From Thermoplasmatota archaeon (GTDB taxonomy: Archaea > Thermoplasmatota > Thermoplasmata > UBA10834): DNA of 23,653 bases. Below, piece by piece: positions 8,184 to 14,541 of the stretch (position 1 is its first letter; each line of letters starts with the position of its first letter). The translations under genes were made by a program, and so were the position numbers. The notes beneath the pieces are model-generated. The model was not told the origin of the DNA. It worked only from the letters and a program-made list of their open reading frames with translations, and ran no database searches. Where the stretch lies: the NCBI GenBank assembly GCA_030836605.1, contig JAUPMC010000115.1:1-23653 (forward strand), in the 5' to 3' direction.

Positions 8184-9101
8184 TCACCCGAGAAGGTCGA
8201 CCCCGGCGCGCATGTTCCTCAGGATGATTGGGACGAGCTCTTTCTTGGTTGCCCTGAGACCACAGTCCGGGTGGGCGTAGGCCACGTTCTCCCTGCCCAC
8301 TCTGCCGCATATGTCCCCGAGCTTGGACCGCACCTGCTCAGGGGTCTGCACCTCGGCCTCGGACATCGGCGTCACTGATATGCACCCCGCCCCGAGCCTC
8401 TTCCCGTAGTCCTCGAACAGCGCGCGGTCGACATGCCCGATGTTGGGCACCTCAAGCCTCCCAGCGAAGGCGAAGCTGATGGTCGGGACGCACTCCAGGC
8501 GGAGCAGGTGGTCGACGACCCCGAACCGGCCGACATGCCCGCACACGTGCACACTCACGCGCTCCCGCGGAAGCCCGCGCGCGACCCTGTCGAGCAGTGT
8601 GACGCGCTCGCCGAGGTCCCTGAACCCCTGGGACAGGAACGGCTCGTCTATCTGCACATAGGCCCCGCCGTCCGCGAGGGCCTTGGCGATAGGCGCGAGG
8701 GCCTCCGCGATGTCCTCGTAGAGAGTGAAGTCCGACAAGCCCTTGTAGTGAGACTCGACCTTCCTCGACGCGCAGGTCATGCCGAGCGTGGTCGGGCCCG
8801 TGATGGCCACCTTCGGGGAGACTTCGGGGAACATCCTCCTGAGGGCCGCGAGGTCCTTGACCTTGGTGAACTCGCCCGGTGGGCCCCTGAGCCCGATCCT
8901 GCCCGTCACGACCGGGAAGCCGTTCCTGACCGCGAGGCCCTGGAACGACTCTGCGAAGTAGGATATCATGTCCGCCCGCTGCTCCCCGTCCGTGAGCAGG
9001 TCGATGCCCATGGCTCGCTGGAACTCGACCGCCTTCGACATGGCGCCGTCGATGTCCTCGTCGAACCTCGGCAGGCTGCCGATGGTCGTGGTCGTCAGCA
9101 A
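8184..9101 (-). CDS. core-type cobalamin-independent methionine synthase (MetE C-terminal domain homologue)
   Basis: This 305-residue TIM-barrel protein corresponds to the catalytic half of MetE, as in archaeal 'core MetE' enzymes that make methionine from homocysteine, with a methylated corrinoid protein rather than folate as likely donor. Visible landmarks are TTTTIGSLPR at the N-terminus, DGEQR (38-42), TGPTT (101-105), the homocysteine-site IDEP (151-154), HVCGH (185-189) and HPDCGL (277-282). His185, Cys187 and Cys280 match three of the four MetE zinc ligands. The usual glutamate appears replaced by Ala211 in SFAFAGR. I prefer TTG 9101 because GGAGGTG lies 6 bases ahead and the product then starts MLTTTTIGS as in relatives; GTG 9110 would overlap that site. 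Reaction is inferred, and the zinc-site change leaves room for another thiol methyl transfer. Confidence 0.85.
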   Translation of the reverse strand: MLTTTTIGSLPRFDEDIDGAMSKAVEFQRAMGIDLLTDGEQRADMISYFAESFQGLAVRNGFPVVTGRIGLRGPPGEFTKVKDLAALRRMFPEVSPKVAITGPTTLGMTCASRKVESHYKGLSDFTLYEDIAEALAPIAKALADGGAYVQIDEPFLSQGFRDLGERVTLLDRVARGLPRERVSVHVCGHVGRFGVVDHLLRLECVPTISFAFAGRLEVPNIGHVDRALFEDYGKRLGAGCISVTPMSEAEVQTPEQVRSKLGDICGRVGRENVAYAHPDCGLRATKKELVPIILRNMRAGVDLLG

Positions 9102-9107
9102 TCCTGG

Positions 9108-9114
9108 CACCTCC
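9108..9114 (-). promoter_or_regulatory. Shine-Dalgarno site that sets the MetE-like start
   Basis: The minus strand reads GGAGGTG followed by six bases and then TTG at 9101. The last three bases of the site are the in-frame GTG at 9110, which therefore is more likely part of the ribosome-binding site than the start codon. Confidence 0.6.
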
Positions 9115-9134
9115 GTGTAAAAACCGGCTATGGG

Positions 9135-9140
9135 TATAAG
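9135..9140 (+). promoter_or_regulatory. candidate TATA box of the DTD2 gene in a divergent promoter region
   Basis: TATAAG lies in the 96-base gap between the divergent MetE-like and DTD2 genes. A start site about 25 bases on (near 9163) would leave a leader of about 35 bases to GTG 9198, or about 10 bases to the alternative GTG at 9174. This is judged on sequence and spacing only. Confidence 0.4.
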
Positions 9141-9197
9141 GCACTTTCCTACAGAACGACTGAAAGGATTAATGTGGACCTCGTCGGTAATCCGTCC

Positions 9198-10019
9198 GTG
9201 AAGCTGATCGTGACCTCGTCCGAGGACAACGCGTCAATGAACATCCGAGCGCGTCTCCTGGAGAGGGAGCGGTGGACCGAGGAGGGAGAGTTCGACTCGC
9301 ACCCGGCGCTGTCCCACGGGGACTTCAGGATAGTCCAGGTCGACAGGATACACCTCGACGAGGACCTCATAGACGAGAGGGCGGAGAAGGCACTCGGCGT
9401 CAAGCCGGAGGTCGTCATATTCGCCTCCAGGCACCGGGCCGAGTCCAGGATACCGACCCTGACCGTGCACCCCGTGGGCAACTACTCGTCCGCGGACTTC
9501 GGCGGGAAGCCGTCCGCACTCAGCTGGGCGCACCCTGGCCTGATGACAGCAGCGCTCAGGGCTCTCTCGGTGAACGCCCAGGGTATGGGATTCAACGTGT
9601 CCTTCGAGACGACGCACCACGGCCCTCTCCTCGGGTCGCCAGGATTCTACATCGAGATAGGCAGCTACGAGGAGCTCTGGGGGAGGGAGGACGCGGCCGA
9701 GGCGATCGCGGCGTCCATACTCTCCATCAAGGACGAAGGGTACCCGAAGGTGATCGGCGTCGGGGGCGGGCACTACGCCCCCAGGTTCACCGACATCGCG
9801 CTCGGGAGGAAGGTGGCGGTGGGCCACATGGCCGCGAACTACGCCCTGGACGCGCTCACCGACGACCTCATGCTTCAGATGTCCGAGAGGAGCGGCGGCG
9901 CGAGGAAGGTCTACTTCCACAAGAAGAGCATGCCCAAGCAGAAGCACAGGGAGCTGAGGGAGAGGTTCGCGACCCTCGGCGTCGAGGAGATAAGCAGCGA
10001 CGACCTCGAGCAGCTATGA
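9198..10019 (+). CDS. dtdA: D-aminoacyl-tRNA deacylase, archaeal/plant DTD2 (GEK1) type
   Basis: DTD2 hydrolyses D-aminoacyl-tRNAs, protecting translation from D-amino acids and, in homologues, from aldehyde-modified aminoacyl-tRNA. The 273 residues are normal for the family. Conserved blocks are SSEDNASMNI at the N-terminus, FASRHRAESRIPTLTVHPVGN, the histidine-rich ETTHHGPLLGSPGFYIEIGS, GGGHYAPRF and VGHMAANYAL. I place the start at GTG 9198, giving MKLIVTSSED as relatives begin. An in-frame GTG at 9174 behind AAAGGA is possible and would add eight residues. The reading frame is open far upstream, but that stretch is opposite the MetE-like gene and shows no family similarity. It converges on the UMP kinase gene with 6 bases between the stops. 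Confidence 0.93.
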   Translation: MKLIVTSSEDNASMNIRARLLERERWTEEGEFDSHPALSHGDFRIVQVDRIHLDEDLIDERAEKALGVKPEVVIFASRHRAESRIPTLTVHPVGNYSSADFGGKPSALSWAHPGLMTAALRALSVNAQGMGFNVSFETTHHGPLLGSPGFYIEIGSYEELWGREDAAEAIAASILSIKDEGYPKVIGVGGGHYAPRFTDIALGRKVAVGHMAANYALDALTDDLMLQMSERSGGARKVYFHKKSMPKQKHRELRERFATLGVEEISSDDLEQL

Positions 10020-10025
10020 CGGTCC

Positions 10026-10709
10026 TCAGGACGACACGACCGTGCCGACGCAGTCCTTGCCCTCGAGCGCCAGCTTCAGGTTCCTGACGCTCCGGCCGTC
10101 CACTATCGTCAACGGTATCCGGCAGCGCGCGAGGACCTCGGCCCCCACAGGGTCGAACACAGTCGTCGGGCCAGCGCCCTTCGCGGTCCCGCTGACGAGC
10201 TTGACGAGCTCAGCGTGCGACATGCGCGGGATCCTCTTGGCGCACACGTCCTTCTTCGGGTCCGATGTGTAGGCCCCGTCCACAGATGTCGCGTTCACCA
10301 GCCTCGTCGCCCCGACGCGCTCCGCCAGCCTGGCTGACACAGCGTCCGTCGTGACGCCTGGGGCCACGCCACCCATTACCACGACCGGGTACGACATCCC
10401 CGCGCGGACCGCCTCCTCGTAGTCCCTCGGGGGCTCGGGACACGCGTGCCCCTTCATCGCCGTGATCACGAGCCTCGCGTTGAGCCGAGTGGTGTCGATG
10501 CCCATCATGTCCAGGGACTGCTCGGCCGCCCCGAGCGCCCTGCCCGCGCGTATGTAGAACCTCGCGATTCTGCCGCCGCCCGTGACGATGTAGAGCTTCG
10601 CGTTTGAGGAGACCTCGGCGAGCGCCTGGGCGAGTTCCGACAGGTACGCGGAGGGGTCCTCGTCCTTCACCAGGACCGAGCCACCCAGCGATAAAACTAC
10701 GACGTCCAT
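10026..10709 (-). CDS. pyrH: UMP kinase, archaeal PyrH
   Basis: This amino-acid-kinase-fold enzyme phosphorylates UMP to UDP in pyrimidine nucleotide synthesis and is typically hexameric. The 227 residues are the expected archaeal size. LSLGGSVL at the N-terminus is the phosphate-binding loop, VTGGGRIARFYI follows, GGVAPGVTTDAVSARLAE is the UMP-binding region, and NATSVDGAYTSDPKKD is the ATP-binding segment typical of this family. ATG 10709 is chosen because the protein then begins directly with the MDVVVLSLGGS strand; an in-frame TTG at 10718 would add three residues. An imperfect GGTTGA precedes the ATG. The gene is divergent from aRF1 across a 65-base gap and convergent with DTD2. Confidence 0.94.
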   Translation of the reverse strand: MDVVVLSLGGSVLVKDEDPSAYLSELAQALAEVSSNAKLYIVTGGGRIARFYIRAGRALGAAEQSLDMMGIDTTRLNARLVITAMKGHACPEPPRDYEEAVRAGMSYPVVVMGGVAPGVTTDAVSARLAERVGATRLVNATSVDGAYTSDPKKDVCAKRIPRMSHAELVKLVSGTAKGAGPTTVFDPVGAEVLARCRIPLTIVDGRSVRNLKLALEGKDCVGTVVSS

Positions 10710-10720
10710 CGTGGTCAACC

Positions 10721-10727
10721 TTTATAC
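10721..10727 (+). promoter_or_regulatory. candidate TATA box of the aRF1-ArgRS operon
   Basis: TTTATAC on the plus strand lies about 50 bases before ATG 10775, predicting a start near 10750 and a leader of about 25 bases. Read in reverse it is GTATAAA, but that is only about 15 bases from the UMP kinase ATG, too close to serve that gene. Use for aRF1 is therefore more likely. Confidence 0.5.
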
Positions 10728-10774
10728 CAAAGAACGCTCTAACCCGTACAAAAAGCTTGGGACTGGATTCGATC

Positions 10775-12001
10775 ATGACCGAGCTGACAGAGCTCCAGAA
10801 GTACGAGTTCCGTCGGAGCCTAGAGGAGGTCCGGAAGATCTCCGGCCGGGGCACGGAACTCATATCTCTGTACATACCGCCGTCGAGACAGGTATCGGAT
10901 GTCGCGGCTTACCTCAGGAACGAGTACTCGCAGTCCTCGAACATCAAATCCGCGAGCACGAGGAAGAACGTGCAATCGGCTATCTCGTCCATCCTCGCGA
11001 GGCTCAAGGGGCTCAGGATGCCCCCGGAGCACGGGCTCGTGTTCTTCGTCGGGCACAGATCGACCTCCGCGGACCAGACGCAGATGGTCCAGTACGTGCT
11101 CGAGCCGCCGGACCCCGTCCTGACATTCATCTACAGGTGCGACTCCGGCTTCTTCACGGAGCCGATCGAGCAGATGCTCGAGCACAAGGACTCCTACGGG
11201 CTCATAGTGATAGACCGGGGAGAGGCCACCATCGGCCTGCTGCACGGCAAGAGGATCGAGCCGATCAAGAACGTCCCCTCGCTCGTCCCGAGCAAGCACG
11301 GCAGGGGAGGCCAGTCTGCGCGCAGGTTCGAGCGGCTCATAGAGATCGCGGCCCACGAGTTCTACAAGAAGGTCGCGGACATCGCGAACGACTCCTTCCT
11401 CCAGAACAAGGACCTCAAGGGCATACTCGTCGGCGGCCCGGGCCCGACCAAGGAGTACTTCGTCAAGAGCGAGTACCTGCACTACGAACTCCAGAACAAG
11501 ATCATCGACACCTTCGATGTGGGATACACAGACGAGTACGGCCTCCGGGAGCTGGTCGAGAAGGCCAGGGAGGCGCTAAGGGACATCGACCTGATGAGGG
11601 AGAAGGACCTGATGCAGAGGCTGTTCGAGGAGATCCGGAAGCCCGACGGCGGGCTGTCCATCTACGGCGAGGAGCAGGTCAGGGACGCCCTCATGATAGG
11701 CGCCGTGGGCAAGCTCCTGCTCTCGGAGGACATGAGGAAGGTGAAGCTGGACCTCAAGTGCCCCTCGTGCGGCTTCAAGAAGGAGGGGCTGGCCAAGGAC
11801 TCCACGGAGGAGTTCAAGTGCGACAAGTGCCAGGCTATCATGGATGTCGAACTGGTCCACGACCTCGTCGGGGACCTTCACAAGATCGCTGAGGACAACA
11901 ACACGAAGGTGGAGTTCATATCGGGCGAATCCGATGAGGGCGAGCTGCTGAAGAAGGCCTTCGGCGGCATCGCGGGCATACTCCGCTTCAGGGTGAACTG
12001 A
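10775..12001 (+). CDS. prf1: peptide chain release factor aRF1 (eRF1 family)
   Basis: aRF1 recognises all three stop codons in the ribosomal A site and triggers release of the nascent peptide. The 408-residue protein has the three eRF1 domains. Domain N has NIKS (residues 56-59) and YRCDSGF (120-126, the YxCxxxF element), both used in stop-codon reading. Domain M has GGQ (178-180) for peptidyl-tRNA hydrolysis. Domain C holds a CPSCG and CDKC zinc-finger pair near 329-352, as in archaeal members. The start is ATG 10775, which gives the normal MTELTELQKYEFRRSLEE N-terminus; the frame is open further upstream but that region overlaps the divergent UMP kinase gene. ArgRS starts 4 bases after its stop, so the two form an operon. 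Confidence 0.97.
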   Translation: MTELTELQKYEFRRSLEEVRKISGRGTELISLYIPPSRQVSDVAAYLRNEYSQSSNIKSASTRKNVQSAISSILARLKGLRMPPEHGLVFFVGHRSTSADQTQMVQYVLEPPDPVLTFIYRCDSGFFTEPIEQMLEHKDSYGLIVIDRGEATIGLLHGKRIEPIKNVPSLVPSKHGRGGQSARRFERLIEIAAHEFYKKVADIANDSFLQNKDLKGILVGGPGPTKEYFVKSEYLHYELQNKIIDTFDVGYTDEYGLRELVEKAREALRDIDLMREKDLMQRLFEEIRKPDGGLSIYGEEQVRDALMIGAVGKLLLSEDMRKVKLDLKCPSCGFKKEGLAKDSTEEFKCDKCQAIMDVELVHDLVGDLHKIAEDNNTKVEFISGESDEGELLKKAFGGIAGILRFRVN

Positions 12002-12005
12002 GGAC

Positions 12006-13727
12006 ATGGCGCAGGACCCGTTCAAGAAGTTCAAGGGACAGACCGCGGCGGCGCTGTCCAAGGCGCTGGCAGAGCTCGGCGTCGACGCCGAGCCCGCGCT
12101 GGACCGGCCGCCCGAGGGCATGGGCGACCTCGCGTTCCCGTGCTTCCCGCTCGCGAAGACCATGCGCAAGGCGCCGAACATGATCGCCGAGGAGATCGCC
12201 TCGAAGGTCAGGCCCGAGGGGATGATCGAGCGCGTGGAGGCCAAGGGCGGCTATGTGAACTTCTATGTGAGGTTCGAGGACCTCGCGCAGCCCGCGCTCG
12301 AGGACGCCGTGGCCAGGAAGGAGTCGTTCGGCAAGGGGGAGCCAAAGGGCGTCAGGATGCTCCTCGAGCACACGAGCGCGAACCCGACGGGCCCGCTGCA
12401 CGTGGGCCGCGCGAGGAACCCGATCATCGGCGACACGATCGCCAGGATACTCCGCATGGCCGGATACGACCTCACGACGGAGTTCTACGTGAACGATGTG
12501 GGCCGCCAGGTCGTCATCATGACCTGGGGCGTGAAGCACCTGAAGCTGGAGCGGGAACCGGACAGGGACGAGGACCACTACAGGTACGTCCTGTACTATC
12601 AGCAGGCCAACAGGGTCGTCGAGGAGGACGAGGGCGCCAAGGCGCAGGTCGACGCGATGCTCCAGAAACTGGAGCACGGAGACGAGGAGACCGTCAGGCT
12701 CGCGAGGGAGGCGTGCGAGAAGGTCCTGAAAGCCGTGACGGCGAGCATGAGGAGGGTCAACATATCCTACGACGGGTTCACGTGGGAGTCGAGGTTCGTC
12801 CAGGACGGCACCGTGGACCGGATCATCGAGAAGCTCAAGGGGTCGGAGTACTGCAAGGAGGCCGACGGAGCGTTCCACCTCGAGCTCGAGAGTTTCGGGA
12901 TAACGGGCCGCGAGACCAAATGGGTGTTCACCAGGGCCGACGGAACCTCCCTGTACACCACGAGGGACCTCGCGTATCACATGGACAAGTTCAAGAGGAC
13001 CGATGTCGCGGTCAACGTCCTGGGCGAGGACCAGAAGCTCGGCATGCAGGAGCTGGCCGCCGCCCTCACGATAATGGGCGTGGAGAAGAAGCCCGAGATG
13101 GTCTACTACGCCTTCGTGTCGCTCCCCGAGGGGAGGATGTCCACCAGGAAGGGGACGGTCGTCTACATAGACGACCTCGTGGACGAGGCGGTCGACCGGG
13201 CCTACGATGAGGTCAAGAAGCGCAGGACCGACCTCTCCGAGGAGAGGATGAGGGAGATCGCCCGCGTGGTCGGCGTGGGGGCGCTCAGGTACAACATCAT
13301 CAGGATACAGGCGGAGAAGCAGATCGTGTTCAAGTGGGAGGACGCCCTCAACTTCGAGGGCGCGAGCGCCCCGTTCGTCCAGTACGCGCACGCGAGGGCG
13401 TGCTCGATACTGAAGAAGGCGGGCGAGCGCGGCCCGGCCGCGTTCGACGCGAGGAAGCTAGTGTCGGACCACGAGAAGGCGCTCGCGAAGCTCGTCTCCA
13501 GCTTCCCGTCCGTGATACAGGGGTGCGCTGATGACAGGCGCGCGCACCCGCTCGCGGCCTACGCTCAGGAGCTGGCGTCCCAGTTCAACCAGTTCTACAG
13601 GTACATGCCGGTGCTGAAGGCCGAGGGCGATGTCCGGGAGGCCCGGCTGGCGCTCGTCGAGGCCAGCATGTGGGCCCTGAGGAACTCCCTCTCGTGCCTG
13701 GGCATGGAAGCCCCGGAAGAGATGTGA
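12006..13727 (+). CDS. argS: arginyl-tRNA synthetase
   Basis: This class I synthetase charges tRNA-Arg and needs the tRNA for arginine activation. The 573 residues are a normal length. Residues 1-95 are the ArgRS-specific N-terminal (Add-1) domain. The active site opens with SANPTGPLHVGRARN around 124-138, whose HVGR is the HIGH motif, followed by EFYVNDVGRQV. RMSTRKG near 377-383 takes the KMSKS place. The C-terminal part from about residue 450 is the DALR anticodon-binding domain (FVQYAHARACSIL leads into it, and FNQFYRYMPVL is typical). ATG 12006 follows the aRF1 stop by 4 bases, with GAGG just ahead, so translation is probably coupled. Its stop is 2 bases from that of the convergent lipoate-ligase-like gene. 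Confidence 0.97.
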   Translation: MAQDPFKKFKGQTAAALSKALAELGVDAEPALDRPPEGMGDLAFPCFPLAKTMRKAPNMIAEEIASKVRPEGMIERVEAKGGYVNFYVRFEDLAQPALEDAVARKESFGKGEPKGVRMLLEHTSANPTGPLHVGRARNPIIGDTIARILRMAGYDLTTEFYVNDVGRQVVIMTWGVKHLKLEREPDRDEDHYRYVLYYQQANRVVEEDEGAKAQVDAMLQKLEHGDEETVRLAREACEKVLKAVTASMRRVNISYDGFTWESRFVQDGTVDRIIEKLKGSEYCKEADGAFHLELESFGITGRETKWVFTRADGTSLYTTRDLAYHMDKFKRTDVAVNVLGEDQKLGMQELAAALTIMGVEKKPEMVYYAFVSLPEGRMSTRKGTVVYIDDLVDEAVDRAYDEVKKRRTDLSEERMREIARVVGVGALRYNIIRIQAEKQIVFKWEDALNFEGASAPFVQYAHARACSILKKAGERGPAAFDARKLVSDHEKALAKLVSSFPSVIQGCADDRRAHPLAAYAQELASQFNQFYRYMPVLKAEGDVREARLALVEASMWALRNSLSCLGMEAPEEM

Positions 13728-13729
13728 CC

Positions 13730-14473
13730 TCAGAGCCTGAGGTTCCACTCGTCCCGGGAGTAGCGTTCGGCCACCAGGCGCGCCGCCCTATCACTCTCCT
13801 CTTCTGAGAGCGCGCCCTCCTCGAACACCGCGCCGAGGGACGACGAGAACGACTCCCGCAGGAGGCGCTTCACGTCCTCCATGGAGGGCGCCGTGCCCAG
13901 GAGCGACCTGAGGCTCGTGACGCGCTCCGATGGCCTGGGCCCCGCGCCGTGACGCCTCAGGACCGCGTCCATCGCGGCCATGTCCGTGTCCACTATGACG
14001 GTCCCGTGCACGAGCACCGAGCCCCTCCTCCTCAGCTGGGCGCTCCCCGAGACCTTCCTGCCGCCGACCTCGACGTCGTTCACTGGCCGGTGCCTCGCCT
14101 CGAGCCCCAGCGAGGACAGCGCCTCGGCGATGGCCCCGCACACGAGCGCGAATGAGGCGTCGGGGGTCGCCGGCAGCTCGTCCGACCGCGACACGAGGGA
14201 GTATATCAGCTGCCCCCGGTCCGTGTATATCGAGCTGCCCCCGGACCCCCTGCGGACGATTGAGACCCCCAGCCGGCGGCACGCCTCCATGTCCAGGCCC
14301 TCGCCCACGCTCTGGAAGTAGCCGACCGAGACTGTCGGCGACGACCTCACATAGAAGTGGAGGGTGTCCGGGGCCGACCCGGCCGAATGCGCCTCCAGGA
14401 TCGCCTCGTCGAGGGCCACGGACTCCGCCGGGGCCACGAGCCCGCTGTCCACAAGACGCCATCTGCCGCGCAT
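13730..14473 (-). CDS. lipoate-protein ligase A-like protein (BPL/LplA/LipB family)
   Basis: Members attach lipoate or octanoate to a lysine of carrier domains in 2-oxoacid dehydrogenases or glycine-cleavage H protein. The 247-residue protein has the two LplA landmarks: the loop RRGSGGSSIYTDRGQLIYS (74-92) and NDVEVGGRKVSGSAQ (132-146), where Lys140 is the expected catalytic lysine. The loop departs from the common SGGGAVYHD-GN pattern (Ser for the third Gly, Gln for Asn). The C-terminus (LVAERYSRDEWNLRL) is of the type seen in stand-alone LplA or LipM proteins. The separate accessory domain of full LplA is absent, and no partner gene is nearby. Archaeal split ligases need such a partner, so this could be the catalytic half or an octanoyltransferase. 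Start ATG 14473. Confidence 0.82.
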   Translation of the reverse strand: MRGRWRLVDSGLVAPAESVALDEAILEAHSAGSAPDTLHFYVRSSPTVSVGYFQSVGEGLDMEACRRLGVSIVRRGSGGSSIYTDRGQLIYSLVSRSDELPATPDASFALVCGAIAEALSSLGLEARHRPVNDVEVGGRKVSGSAQLRRRGSVLVHGTVIVDTDMAAMDAVLRRHGAGPRPSERVTSLRSLLGTAPSMEDVKRLLRESFSSSLGAVFEEGALSEEESDRAARLVAERYSRDEWNLRL

Positions 14474-14541
14474 GCTGAACGGTGTGGAGAATGAAAAGGA
14501 GCGTTAAGAGGTTTGGCTGGGTTTCAGGGCCGTCGCGCGCC
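14474..14541. other. short intergenic gap upstream of the lipoate-ligase-like gene
   Basis: These 68 bases separate the surface-protein stop from the ligase start, both on the minus strand. Read on that strand they contain CTCTTAACG and then CTCCTTTTCATT. The T-rich run could be an archaeal terminator for the surface-protein mRNA, or the region could hold a weak promoter for the ligase. I see no hairpin and cannot decide between these. Confidence 0.25.

Noticed and set aside
8433..9197. Upstream in-frame extension of DTD2 by about 255 codons
   Set aside because: The extension runs opposite the MetE-like gene and is compositionally a shadow. DTD2 proteins begin at the MKLIVTSSED-like segment encoded from 9198.
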